Shown: one piece after another, positions 25,816-34,510 of the stretch
Numbering within the stretch: position 1 is the first letter of the stretch
Layout: each line of letters starts with the position of its first letter
Translations under genes and position numbers: made by a program
NCBI GenBank assembly: GCA_910585945.1
Contig: CAJUHZ010000003.1
Coordinates: 1-64,000, forward strand
Direction: 5' to 3'
DNA: 64,000 bases
Source: an uncultured Bilophila sp.
Lineage (GTDB): Bacteria > Desulfobacterota > Desulfovibrionia > Desulfovibrionales > Desulfovibrionaceae
Notes under the pieces: generated by a model
Databases searched by the model: none
The model's input: only the letters and a program-made list of their open reading frames with translations
What the model was told of the DNA's origin: nothing

Positions 25816-26592
25816 ATGGACGCCAAAATCATTGCTGTCGCCAATCAGAAGGGCGGCGTTGGCAAAACGACCACCGCGCTTTCGCTCACTGCCGCACTGG
25901 CCCGGCAGGGAGCCAGGGTGCTGATCATGGACTTGGACCCGCATATCTGCGCGTCCATCCATCTTCGCGTCTACCCGGAGGAACAGCAACATACCATCCA
26001 TGAACTGTTTACCGCCGATCCCGCGGCATGGCCCGGGGTATGGCCGCGGCTCATTCTGCGGCAGGAAGAACAGGCGTGGGATGTGATTTCAGGCGATGTG
26101 CGCCTGGCGGAGATCGAGGGCGACGTGCGGGAGCGCCCGAACAAGGGTTTTATACTGCGCGACGCCTTGCGTTCGGTTCCGGCGGGGTATGATTACATCA
26201 TGCTCGATTGCCCGCCGCAGATGGGGGTGCTGCTTGTCAACGCGCTGGTGGCCGCGGACTTGCTGGTTATCCCCATTCAAACCGATTTTCTGGCCCTGCA
26301 CGGCCTGAAACTGCTTTTTGACACGTTGCGCACGCTGAACAAGGCGTTGCCCTCGCCCATTTTTTACCGGGCGCTGCCCACCATGTACGACAGGCGCGCC
26401 AAGGCATGCACGAGAGTGCTCGAACTGTTGCGAAGCAAAATGGGCGACGCCATGTTTTCGAGCATCATACCTCTGGACACGCAGTTCAGGGAGGCAAGCG
26501 CGCTCGGACGAGTCGTGTACGATGTCGACCCCGACTGCCGCGGCGCTCAAGCCTATGAAAATCTGGCAAAAGAAGTGATGGCGATATGGTAA
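25816..26592 (+). CDS. ParA-family ATPase of the chemotaxis operon
   Basis: A 258-residue ParA/Soj-like ATPase. The deviant Walker A is NQKGGVGKTTTALSLTAALA at residues 10-29, Walker A' VLIMDLDPH, and Walker B YIMLDCPPQMGVL. It does not carry the N-terminal helix-turn-helix of plasmid ParA. In cheR-parA-cheW operons, related ParC proteins position polar chemotaxis arrays (established in Vibrio), so the same job is likely here. There is no ParB partner nearby. It overlaps cheW by seven bases. Confidence 0.92.
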   Translation: MDAKIIAVANQKGGVGKTTTALSLTAALARQGARVLIMDLDPHICASIHLRVYPEEQQHTIHELFTADPAAWPGVWPRLILRQEEQAWDVISGDVRLAEIEGDVRERPNKGFILRDALRSVPAGYDYIMLDCPPQMGVLLVNALVAADLLVIPIQTDFLALHGLKLLFDTLRTLNKALPSPIFYRALPTMYDRRAKACTRVLELLRSKMGDAMFSSIIPLDTQFREASALGRVVYDVDPDCRGAQAYENLAKEVMAIW

Positions 26593-27251
26593 AGTCCCCC
26601 ATTGAGTACTTTGAATCCCAGACGTTTGACGCGAAGGCGACAGGAACGGGGGGTCTCAGCCCGGCGGAACAACAGTTCATGCGCAAGTATCTTGGCGTGG
26701 ACGGTTCGGCATCGGCGGCGATCCTCGAATCCATTCCCGAAGCGAAGGGCGATCCGGATTCCGCGCCGCACGATTTGGATCAGGACGTTTCCTACGAGGC
26801 GACGTTGCGCGAGGAGCCGCAGGTGCAGCTTGTGGGGTTCAACATGGACTCGCAGTTGTTCACCATCCCCACCATGCTGGTGCAGGAAGTCATTCGCACC
26901 ATGGAACCCTCGCGACTGCCCATGACGCCGTCTTACGTCTCCGGCATCATCAACCTGCGCGGCAGGGTCACCCCGATGATCCGCCTGCGCGATCTTCTCG
27001 GTTCCACGCCGCCTCCGCGGGGGCAGGCCGATCGCTTCACCATCATCTGCCGTTGCCAGGGGCTTCAGCTTGGCGTCCAGATCGACAGCGTGCGAAGCAT
27101 GTATCGGATCAATCAGGAAGATATTCAATGGAATGTGGAAGTGGAACTTGGCATCAACGGCGACTGCATCGCCGGTTTGTTCAAGTTGAATGACAAGCTT
27201 GTTCCCATCATTTCCGTGGAACGCATTGTGGAAACCATGCTTCAGGAGTGA
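26586..27251 (+). CDS. cheW: Chemotaxis adaptor CheW, N-terminally extended
   Basis: A 221-residue CheW. The CheW fold occupies about residues 75-218 (QLVGFNMDSQLFTIPTMLVQ, RLPMTPSYVSGIINLRGRV, LVPIISVERIV). The first 75 residues are an acidic extension not found in E. coli CheW; it could contact ParA or the HEAT protein. CheW couples receptors to CheA. Its start overlaps parA by seven bases, so translation is coupled. Confidence 0.94.
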   Translation: MVKSPIEYFESQTFDAKATGTGGLSPAEQQFMRKYLGVDGSASAAILESIPEAKGDPDSAPHDLDQDVSYEATLREEPQVQLVGFNMDSQLFTIPTMLVQEVIRTMEPSRLPMTPSYVSGIINLRGRVTPMIRLRDLLGSTPPPRGQADRFTIICRCQGLQLGVQIDSVRSMYRINQEDIQWNVEVELGINGDCIAGLFKLNDKLVPIISVERIVETMLQE

Positions 27252-27322
27252 CGGTTTCGGCCTGTGTTTCCGGGATGTTCCGGAAGCGGCCGGCCCGGGC
27301 GCCACGTCTGCCGGGAGGAGAC

Positions 27323-27691
27323 ATGAGCAAACAGATATTAGTGGTGGATGATTCCAAGACGGTTCGCAACCTTGTGGCTTTTATCCTGAAGAGCGAAGGC
27401 TTCAAGGTGACGACGGCCGAGGATGGACTGGATGGATTGGAAAAGCTCTATTCCATGCAGCATGTCGACCTGATTGTTTCCGATGTGAACATGCCCCGGA
27501 TGGATGGTTTTACGTTCATCAAAAGCGTGCGCGAGCAGGATGCCTACAAGGATGTGCCCATCATCATCCTTTCCACCGAGGGGCAGAGCAAGGATATCGA
27601 GGCCGGCATGAGCTTCGGGGCCAACTTGTACATGGTCAAGCCGGCGCAGCCGGAAAAGATGGTGCGCAACATCAAAATGCTGCTGGGTTGA
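27323..27691 (+). CDS. cheY: CheY-like response regulator
   Basis: A single-domain receiver of 122 residues. DD at 9-10, phosphoacceptor Asp54 in LIVSDVNMPRMDG, the switch serine/threonine in IIILSTEG and lysine in YMVKPAQPEK are all present. The ATG at 27323 has GGGAGGAG upstream; a longer frame from 27248 is not needed. It lies between cheW and cheA. It is the probable flagellar motor output, but another single-domain partner role is possible. Confidence 0.94.
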   Translation: MSKQILVVDDSKTVRNLVAFILKSEGFKVTTAEDGLDGLEKLYSMQHVDLIVSDVNMPRMDGFTFIKSVREQDAYKDVPIIILSTEGQSKDIEAGMSFGANLYMVKPAQPEKMVRNIKMLLG

Positions 27692-27830
27692 CAGCGTTCG
27701 CCCATGACTCCCCGTCGGGCGAGAGCCTGACGGAGATGTGCGGGGCGGTTTGTGAAGCGGTTTCTTGACATGAGCATCGCAGGGCCTTTTGCCCGTACAT
27801 GTTTTCGCCGTTGAATGAAGGTATGCGACT

Positions 27831-30815
27831 ATGAGCCAGGACTTCATGGATCCTGAACTTTTTTCGGATTTTATCGTTGAAGCGAAGGAACACCTCGAAA
27901 CCATTGAGCCGAATCTTCTGGAACTGGAAAAAACTCCGGACAATTTGGCGCTGCTCAACGAGATTTTCCGCCCCATGCATTCGCTCAAGGGCGCGTCCGG
28001 TTTTTTGGGTCTCAACCGGATCAACCGTTTGGCGCACAAGGCCGAAAACATTCTCGATGAACTGCGCAAGGGATCCATGGTGATCACTTCGGAGATCATG
28101 GATGTCATCCTGGCCGCCACGGATGCCCTGCGGCAGATGATCGATTCCCTTGAGGCCACATCCACGGAAGGCGATGTGGAGATCGAGCCGATCTACGAGC
28201 AGATCGACGCCATAATGCGCGGAGAAAGCACCGCCGCTGCCGCTCCGGCGGAGGCCGCTCCGGCTCCGGAGCAGAGCGCCGCGCCAGACGCCCCCGCTCC
28301 CCAGGCGGGCGCGCCGGAGCCGTCGACGGCTCCGCGGGACGCCGCGGGCGCTCCGGATCGTACCGCTTCCATGACGTCGAGCGAATGGATCATGACGCTC
28401 GCCGTGCGCGAAGGCTATTCGCTGACCGCGTTTGGGGAAGGGCATCTCAAGGATTTTATTGATGAGGCGTCGGAAATCACGGAAAACCTGACCTCGGGCC
28501 TGCTCAGCATGGAGCGCGAAAGCGAGAACGATCCCGAGCTTGTCAACGACCTTTTCCGGTATTTTCACAACCTCAAGGGCAACAGCGCCATCATCGGCTA
28601 CCATGATCTGAACAGCCTGACCCATGAGGCCGAAACGCTCCTGAACCGCGTGCGGCATAACGAGATGCCGGCCTCGCCGGAGCTTATCGATCTGCTGCTT
28701 CTGGTGGTGGACGTCATCGAATCCCTGGTGGACAGGATTGACGCCGCAAACGGCACGGTACAGCCTTTTGACATTTCGGAAGTGCTCGGCAAGCTGCAGC
28801 AGGCTGTGGCGGGCGGGGCCATTGAACTTCCGGCCGCGCTCATGCCGCAAAGAAAGACCGCCGGCAGGAGCGCTCCGGCGCAGGCTGCGCCCGCCGGCGC
28901 GACGCCCCCGGACGCCGCTTCCGGCGACGCCGCGGCCGACAAGGATGATGTGGCCGCCTTTGTCGCCACAGTGCGGCAGCAGCAGTCGATCGTCAGCGCC
29001 GCCCTTGACGAACTGGGCAAGGACGGAAGCAAGAAGGAATACATTGACGCCCTGTACCGTTCTCTTGTCGCCATGCAGAACGCTTCCGGCTTCATGAAGC
29101 TGGAGGAGATCAAGGTGTACGCCGAACGCACCGCCGGCCTTGTCAGCCAGGGGCGCTCTTCGGACATGGATTTCGGATTGATGGTCGATCTGTTGCGGCA
29201 GGAAGTCGCGATCATCAACGACATGCTGGAAAAGGAGATCGCCCGTCTGCACGACGGAGCTTCCGCCGGGGGCGAGGGTTCGCCGTCTTCCACGGGCATC
29301 GTTGTTTTGCCCGTTTCCTCCGCCAGCCCTGAAGCGCCTGCGTCCGAAAGCGAAAAAAGCGCCGGGGCGGCCGTTGCGCCGGCCACGCCTTCCACAACGG
29401 CTCCGGCGGCCCCTGCGGCCCCGACTCCCGCAACTCCGCCCGCGCCAAAGCCGGCGGCTCCGGCGGCCCCCACAGAGCCGGCGGCTCCCAAGCCCGGGGC
29501 CAAGGCCGCGCCTGCCGCAAGTCCGGCGGCTCCGGCAGCCCGGCCCGCGCCCGCCGCGGCCAAACCGGCGGCGGCCGCTCCGGCGGCAGGAGCCGAACAC
29601 AAGTCTTCTTCCACCATTCGCGTGGACCATGAAAAGCTTGACCACCTGATGAACCTTATCGGCGAGCTTATCATCAACCGCAACCGCTACACCATGCTGG
29701 CGCGCCGTCTGGAAGAACCGGACGCCGAGAAGGATATCGGCGAGATCGCCCAGAATCTTTCTGAAACCACCTATGCCATGGCCCGCATTTCCGACGACTT
29801 GCAGGACACGATCATGAAGGTCCGCATGGTGCCTGTGGCGTCGGTGTTCTCGCGCTTCCCCCGGCTTGTGCGCGATCTCTCGCGCAAGAGCGGCAAGGAA
29901 GTGGAACTTGTTCTCGAAGGCGAGGAAACGGAACTGGACAAGAGCGTTGTGGAAGTCATCGGTGACCCGCTGGTGCATCTTATCCGCAATGCGGTGGACC
30001 ACGGCATCGAACCCGAGTCGGAACGGGTTCCCAAGGGCAAGCCGGCCAAGGGGCGGGTCACCTTGCGCGCCTATCACAAGGGGAATTCCGTCGCCATTGA
30101 AATCGAGGACGACGGCAAGGGGCTTGATCCGGACAAGCTCCGCGAGGTGGCGGTGCGCAAGGGCATCATGACTGCCGAGGAAGTCAAGCAGCTTGACGAC
30201 CGTGAAGCGCGCGAACTCATCTTCGCGCCGGGCTTCTCCTCCGCGGAAAAAATTACGGACATATCCGGCCGCGGCGTTGGCATGGATGTTGTGCGTACCA
30301 ATATCAAGACCCTCAAGGGGAGCATCAGCATCAGTTCCGAAGTGGGGAAGGGCACGCGCTTCACGCTTTCCCTGCCGCTGACTCTGGCGATCATCGACGC
30401 TCTGATGATCAACGTGGCCGGGGAAATGTACGCGATCCCCCTGGATGCGGTTTCCGAGACGACAAAGATCGAATCCGCGCGGTTGACCGATGTGAAGGGA
30501 CGCAAGGCGGTGACCCTGCGCGGCGAAGTGCTCGGCATTGTGGAACTGGCCGACATGCTCGGTCTGCCGCACAAGGAATTGCCCGAAGTGCTGTCCGTGG
30601 TGGTCATTCACGACAACGAACGCCGCCTCGGCCTTGTGGTGGACAGGCTGCTGGAACGCCAGGAAATCGTCATCAAGCCTCTGGGGTCCTACCTTGGAGA
30701 CATTCACGGCATTTCCGGGGCGACCATTATGGGCGACGGCGGGGTGATCCTTATTCTGGATCCGCACGAGATATACACCATCGCCACCTCTTCCAGAGGT
30801 GGGGCAACTGCCTAG
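27831..30815 (+). CDS. cheA: Chemotaxis histidine kinase CheA with multiple Hpt domains
   Basis: A 994-residue CheA. The first Hpt domain has phosphoacceptor His50 in FRPMHSLKGASGF; a second has His246 in LFRYFHNLKGNS. A third similar segment at about 375-470 has Val413 where the histidine should be (LYRSLVAMQNASGF), so it is inactive. A long Ala/Pro linker (about 475-595) leads to the dimerisation helix (VDHEKLDHLMNLIGELIINR), the ATPase domain (N box HLIRNAVDHGIEPE, then DDGKGLDP and DISGRGVGMDVV), and the CheW-like regulatory domain. It autophosphorylates and passes phosphate to CheY and CheB. It is last in the operon. Confidence 0.96.
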   Translation: MSQDFMDPELFSDFIVEAKEHLETIEPNLLELEKTPDNLALLNEIFRPMHSLKGASGFLGLNRINRLAHKAENILDELRKGSMVITSEIMDVILAATDALRQMIDSLEATSTEGDVEIEPIYEQIDAIMRGESTAAAAPAEAAPAPEQSAAPDAPAPQAGAPEPSTAPRDAAGAPDRTASMTSSEWIMTLAVREGYSLTAFGEGHLKDFIDEASEITENLTSGLLSMERESENDPELVNDLFRYFHNLKGNSAIIGYHDLNSLTHEAETLLNRVRHNEMPASPELIDLLLLVVDVIESLVDRIDAANGTVQPFDISEVLGKLQQAVAGGAIELPAALMPQRKTAGRSAPAQAAPAGATPPDAASGDAAADKDDVAAFVATVRQQQSIVSAALDELGKDGSKKEYIDALYRSLVAMQNASGFMKLEEIKVYAERTAGLVSQGRSSDMDFGLMVDLLRQEVAIINDMLEKEIARLHDGASAGGEGSPSSTGIVVLPVSSASPEAPASESEKSAGAAVAPATPSTTAPAAPAAPTPATPPAPKPAAPAAPTEPAAPKPGAKAAPAASPAAPAARPAPAAAKPAAAAPAAGAEHKSSSTIRVDHEKLDHLMNLIGELIINRNRYTMLARRLEEPDAEKDIGEIAQNLSETTYAMARISDDLQDTIMKVRMVPVASVFSRFPRLVRDLSRKSGKEVELVLEGEETELDKSVVEVIGDPLVHLIRNAVDHGIEPESERVPKGKPAKGRVTLRAYHKGNSVAIEIEDDGKGLDPDKLREVAVRKGIMTAEEVKQLDDREARELIFAPGFSSAEKITDISGRGVGMDVVRTNIKTLKGSISISSEVGKGTRFTLSLPLTLAIIDALMINVAGEMYAIPLDAVSETTKIESARLTDVKGRKAVTLRGEVLGIVELADMLGLPHKELPEVLSVVVIHDNERRLGLVVDRLLERQEIVIKPLGSYLGDIHGISGATIMGDGGVILILDPHEIYTIATSSRGGATA

Positions 30816-30850
30816 AGCCACGCCACGGCTTTTGTCCTCTGTCCGCATCA

Positions 30851-30911
30851 AAAAGGCTTTTTATGAAGGGAATGTACTCTTATGGTACTTGCCCGGAATA
30901 AAAAGCCTTTT
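30851..30911 (+). terminator. Terminator after cheA
   Basis: AAAAGGCTTTTTAT at 30851-30864 pairs with its complement at 30898-30911, which ends in a run of Ts. The loop is long (33 bases), but the tail and position 35 bases past cheA favour a terminator for the chemotaxis operon. Confidence 0.65.
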
Positions 30912-30954
30912 TTCTTGGCGGAGAACAACGTTTCTCGTAGCGTGAACACTCCCC

Positions 30955-31113
30955 GGGGGCAGCCCTCATGAAAACGCCGGTCGCGAAAGGCCGTTTTTTC
31001 CGGCCGGCAAGGGGCAAAGATTGGGCGAAGTTGTATTGAACATGCGTCAATGCTGACCCTGCAACGTCGCCGGACGCCAAAAGGCGGCTATGCGGCAGGC
31101 GGGTTCATGAGGA
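30955..31113 (-). repeat. GGGTCAGCCCTCAT inverted-repeat element
   Basis: Same orientation and order of blocks as the 9626-9789 copy: GGCAGCCCTCATGAAAACGCC, GCCGTTTTTTCCGGCCGGCA, GGGCGAAG, TGTATTGAACAT, then GGCGGCTATGCGGCAGGCGG. The right terminal repeat is degraded. It follows the cheA terminator and leads into the next hairpin element. Confidence 0.78.
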
Positions 31114-31129
31114 AGGATTTTTGTGATAA

Positions 31130-31317
31130 GACACCGGAAGCCATTTCATCATTTCATATGAAATGGCTTCTCCCTTCAGGCGTGATCCGGCGGGGCTGAA
31201 AAACGCCGCACCTGAGCCAGAAACAATAAAAACGCTGTTTCTGTTTGTCCCGTATGGGCGCAACGCGACAGGGCGTGCCCATGACCTGTAAAAAAGTCAT
31301 GGGCACGCCCTGTCGCG
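31130..31317 (+). repeat. Diverged multi-hairpin element with a 22-bp perfect terminal stem
   Basis: This follows the architecture of the 6159 element: H1 GAAGCCATTTCAT / ATGAAATGGCTTC, an H3-like GGCG / CGCC stem, H4 CAGAAACA / TGTTTCTG, and H5 a 22-base perfect stem (31264-31285 with 31296-31317, loop of 10). The stem sequences are all different from the other copies but the order is the same. It sits in the convergent gap between cheA and the ACT gene. Confidence 0.68.
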
Positions 31318-31395
31318 GGTGTGAAAGGCGGGCGGCCTTCCGGGCAACTCTGCGGCAAACGCCGCGTCGCCCCTGAAGGCGGCATGGGGGACACG

Positions 31396-31824
31396 TTACG
31401 CGTAGATTTTTTCGTTGGGCAGAATCGTGATATTCTTCGCCACAAGGGCTTCAATGGCCTGATCGATGCGATCGAAGCGGAAGATCATGGTCGCGCTGTT
31501 CCCGCCTTTCTGCACAAAGGCGTACATGTATTCGATATTGACGTTCCGGCCGTCCAGCGCCTGAAGGATGGCGTTCAGTCCGCCGGGCTGATCGTCCACC
31601 TGCACGGCCACGACAGCGGTGCGCCCCACGGTAAAGCCGGCTTCTTTCATGATTTCCTTGGCTTTTTCCGTATTGTCCACAATGAGACGCAGGATGCCGA
31701 AGTCGGAAGTATCCGCAAGGGAAAGCGCCCGGATGTTGATGCCGGCGTTTGCCAGGGTTTTTGTCACTTCAGCCAGCCGGCCGGCCTTGTTCTCAAGAAA
31801 GATGGACAGTTGTTCGACTTTCAT
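31396..31824 (-). CDS. Tandem ACT-domain amino acid-binding protein
   Basis: A 142-residue protein of two ACT domains: the first (about 3-70) has QLSIFLENKAGRLAEVTKTL and GINIRALSLADTSDFGILRL; the second (about 72-140) has VVAVQVDDQPGGLNAILQAL and NVNIEYMYAF. ACT domains bind amino acids; this stand-alone type often lies beside phenylacetate-CoA ligase genes in sulfate reducers, but none is here. The ATG at 31824 has AAAGGGA upstream. The next gene upstream on this strand is tatA. Confidence 0.9.
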   Translation of the reverse strand: MKVEQLSIFLENKAGRLAEVTKTLANAGINIRALSLADTSDFGILRLIVDNTEKAKEIMKEAGFTVGRTAVVAVQVDDQPGGLNAILQALDGRNVNIEYMYAFVQKGGNSATMIFRFDRIDQAIEALVAKNITILPNEKIYA

Positions 31825-31918
31825 GATGGTTCCCTTTTCAAAGGTGCGTCCTGCGATGTGCCCCATGCCGCAATGTGGTCCCGGGCGACGGCGACAGCCC
31901 CGGCGCGTTTGCCGCGCT

Positions 31919-32116
31919 TCAGGCCGAATGGCTCGTGTCGTCGTTTTTCTTGTCCTTGGGAGTGATATCGATCTCGTCCGGTTCGGAACTTGCCCGTTTG
32001 AAATTGCGGATGGCGCGTCCCAGGCCTCCCCCGATTTCCGGGAGTTTCTTGGCTCCGAAAATCACGACGACGATGAGCAGAATAAGCAGCAGTTCCTGCA
32101 TCCCAATACCGTACAT
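31919..32116 (-). CDS. tatA: Twin-arginine translocase subunit TatA
   Basis: A 65-residue Tat pore component: an N-terminal membrane helix (LLLILLIVVVIFGAKKLPEI) followed by the amphipathic helix GGLGRAIRNFKRA and a charged tail. The FG motif and KLPE are typical of TatA/TatE. The ATG at 32116 has GGGAGG six bases upstream. No tatB or tatC is in the window. Confidence 0.93.
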   Translation of the reverse strand: MYGIGMQELLLILLIVVVIFGAKKLPEIGGGLGRAIRNFKRASSEPDEIDITPKDKKNDDTSHSA

Positions 32117-32473
32117 ACAACCTCCCTGTCGTCTTTCCGGGCGCGTTCGGGCCACGGCGCGTTCGGGCGCATGGCGATCGGGGCGGATTGACGGCAGCAA
32201 CGTGCTTTTGGGCGGAATCCCGGCCAGCGCGGCCGGACGGCGCGCCTTTGAAACGCGCGCGCTTCAGTTCATTTCATATGAATCATGAAATGATTTCCAA
32301 GGAAAGCATTCCTATAGCGTGGGCGCTCCGGCCAGGTCAAGCGGCCTGCCGTTTCGTTCTTCCTGTCCGTCCTGTACGCTGGTCAGGCCGCTGCGCCGCC
32401 TCACCCGTTGCGCCCGAGGCCGCATCAGGCTACATGTCTTGAGCCGGGGGCAGCCCGCCGGCAAGGATACGCC
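32117..32473. other. Intergenic region with a remnant hairpin
   Basis: The 357 bases between tatA (minus) and the unknown gene at 32474 (plus) must contain both promoters. At 32268-32300 a short hairpin ATTTCATATGAATCATGAAAT resembles H1 of the AGAAGTCATTTCAT element and may be a relic. Nothing else is recognised. Confidence 0.4.
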
Positions 32474-33433
32474 ATGCCTGCCATTCTTCCAAGTCTTATT
32501 GTGTATGTGCCGCTCATGCATCCGGAACTTTTGCCCTCCGGATTGCCGGAAGGGCTTTCCGTACTGTGGCCGGGGCTTCCGACATCATCGCGTTCTTTTC
32601 CCCGGGGCGGGCGGGTCGCCGCATGGCGGCCGCCCATGCCGTATTCTCCGGCAGAGGCGGCGGCCTGTCTGGCCGATCTTGAGGCGTTGGGCCGCGACAT
32701 GCTGGACGGAGCGCCCGTGCATGCGGCCGGCGCGGCACGGCCGACTGCCGGGGGAGGTTTCGCCTCCGGAGAGGCTCTGGCTCTGAACCGTTTTGCCGGG
32801 CAGGGGAGGCAGTCGCCGGTTTCGGCCCCGTCAGCCTTGCCCGTTGCGGCGGACGCCGGGGATTCCGGTTCGTGCGAGACAGAGAGCGAGCGCCGCCGTG
32901 CGCAGCGGCTCCTTCTGCTCGCCTGGCTGCAGGAAGAGCGAGTTCGGGATATGGACGGCCTGTGGAACCGGTATCATGCCGGATCGGCCGCGCTTGCGGG
33001 CGCGCTTTGCGCGGATCGGGAAGGCGGCATCCCTGCCGAGTCGGAGTCGTTTTCATCCGATTTTGCCCCGGGGGCCGAGAGCGCCGGCGGGGATGCCCCT
33101 GCGGGCGCGCGCGCCTTTCTTCCGCCCTGGCGTTTCGTGCTGGAGCAGATGGCGTATTTTCTGCCCGAGGGCGCGGCGCTGTTCACGGCGGACCCCCGCC
33201 TTTTGCGGGAAGCGGCGTTCGCTTCCTCTCCGACGGCGGAAGAGGGCGGCGCGGCATGGCCGGACCTTGACGAATGGAATGAACGGGGAGGCTGGGACGA
33301 GAGCGTGCGCCGGCGTCTCCGGATTGGGCGCGCGCCGCTGTGGCGTCTTCTGGGCCTGCCTGGTCCGCAAGAGGGAAAACCCCGGCTTGATGCGGCCCGT
33401 CTCGTGATCATGCTCCATCAGAATGAAAAGTGA
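32474..33433 (+). CDS. Unknown protein, Desulfovibrio-type
   Basis: A 319-residue protein I do not recognise by fold. It begins MPAILPSLIVYVPLMHPELL, has no signal peptide and is rich in Ala, Arg and Glu; the C-terminal part has RAFLPPWRFVLEQMAYFLPE then PLWRLLGLPG. It has no catalytic or binding motif I can identify. The ATG at 32474 lacks a strong ribosome-binding site. It is followed 12 bases later by a HAD phosphatase, so they probably share a transcript. Confidence 0.65.
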   Translation: MPAILPSLIVYVPLMHPELLPSGLPEGLSVLWPGLPTSSRSFPRGGRVAAWRPPMPYSPAEAAACLADLEALGRDMLDGAPVHAAGAARPTAGGGFASGEALALNRFAGQGRQSPVSAPSALPVAADAGDSGSCETESERRRAQRLLLLAWLQEERVRDMDGLWNRYHAGSAALAGALCADREGGIPAESESFSSDFAPGAESAGGDAPAGARAFLPPWRFVLEQMAYFLPEGAALFTADPRLLREAAFASSPTAEEGGAAWPDLDEWNERGGWDESVRRRLRIGRAPLWRLLGLPGPQEGKPRLDAARLVIMLHQNEK

Positions 33434-33445
33434 CAGGGGCGTTGG

Positions 33446-34180
33446 ATGCGTATGCGTGAAACAGGACCCGAACAGGATGCCGCTCCGGAGCGCGTCCTTT
33501 CCCCGGATCGGACGGGAGAACGGACGCTTGAAGCGCGGTTGCGCGCCGCCTTTCCCCAGGGCGTGACCGGGCTGATTTTTGACTGCGACGGCGTGCTCGT
33601 TGATTCCAAGGACGCCAACATCGGGTATTACAACAGGCTGCTTGCGGAATTCGGCCGCCCGCCCATGCCCGAATCGTTCGTGGATTATGTGCAGATGGCC
33701 AGCGTTAACCAGGCGTTTGAACTTCTTTTCACGCCCGAGGAACTGCGACAGATCCCCGCGCTCACGAAACGTGTTCCCTACAGCACGGTTTCCCTGCCGC
33801 TCCTGCGTCTTGAGGAGGGCGTGCGCGATCTTCTGGAACGGCTGCTCGAAAGGGGGGTTCGCCTCGCCGTGCATACCAACCGCGGATCGGGGGTGTGGGA
33901 CGTGCTTGACATGTTTTCCCTGCGCGGCTTCTTTGATCCGGTCATGACCGTGGAGGACGTGGCCCCCAAGCCCGATCCGGAGGGGGTGCGACGCATTCTT
34001 GCCGCCTGGGGAGCGCGCCCCGGTGAAGTCGGCTTTGTGGGGGACAGCTCAACCGACGCCGGGGCCGCCGCCGGGGCCGGGGTTCCCCTGCTGGCGTACC
34101 GCAACCCCGCGCTGGCGGCGGCCGTGCATGTGGACGATTTCATGCGTCTTGGCGGCGCTCTGACCTCTCTGAAGCCGTAA
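33446..34180 (+). CDS. HAD-family phosphatase (phosphoglycolate phosphatase-like)
   Basis: A 244-residue HAD hydrolase. Motif I is GLIFDCDGVLVDSKDA at about 42-57 (nucleophile Asp and acid/base Asp), motif II is HTNRGSG, motif III and IV are KPDPEG and GFVGDSSTDAGAA. An alpha-helical cap lies between motifs I and II, as in phosphoglycolate phosphatase and beta-phosphoglucomutase. The first 35 residues are an unusual charged extension. Substrate is unknown. Confidence 0.87.
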   Translation: MRMRETGPEQDAAPERVLSPDRTGERTLEARLRAAFPQGVTGLIFDCDGVLVDSKDANIGYYNRLLAEFGRPPMPESFVDYVQMASVNQAFELLFTPEELRQIPALTKRVPYSTVSLPLLRLEEGVRDLLERLLERGVRLAVHTNRGSGVWDVLDMFSLRGFFDPVMTVEDVAPKPDPEGVRRILAAWGARPGEVGFVGDSSTDAGAAAGAGVPLLAYRNPALAAAVHVDDFMRLGGALTSLKP

Positions 34181-34210
34181 TGAACTGAACAGGTTGTACA
34201 AGGAGAATAT

Positions 34211-34510
34211 ATGTTTGTCGTGGGAAATGTTCTTTTTGCCGTGGCCAGGGTTCTCGACACGCTGCTGTCGCTGTACTTCTGGGTTATCGTGGTGGCCGCG
34301 CTCCTGTCCTGGGTTCGCCCCGATCCCTACAACCCCATCGTTCGCACCTTGCACACGCTGACGGAGCCGGTGTTCTACCGTATCCGCAAGGTTCTGCCGT
34401 TTACGTTCGTCAGCGGGCTTGACCTTTCGCCGGTGGTGGCGCTTATCATCATCCAACTGATTCAAATGATTGTCATCCGCTCGCTCTACCAGTACGCCGC
34501 CATGGTGTGA
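34211..34510 (+). CDS. YggT-family membrane protein
   Basis: A 99-residue integral membrane protein with two hydrophobic segments and the family motif SWVRPDPYNPIVRTLHTLTE between them, then SGLDLSPVVALIIIQ. The role of YggT proteins is poorly known (osmotic stress and cell envelope links have been proposed). The ATG at 34211 has AGGAGAA upstream. It follows the HAD gene by 30 bases. Confidence 0.9.
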   Translation: MFVVGNVLFAVARVLDTLLSLYFWVIVVAALLSWVRPDPYNPIVRTLHTLTEPVFYRIRKVLPFTFVSGLDLSPVVALIIIQLIQMIVIRSLYQYAAMV

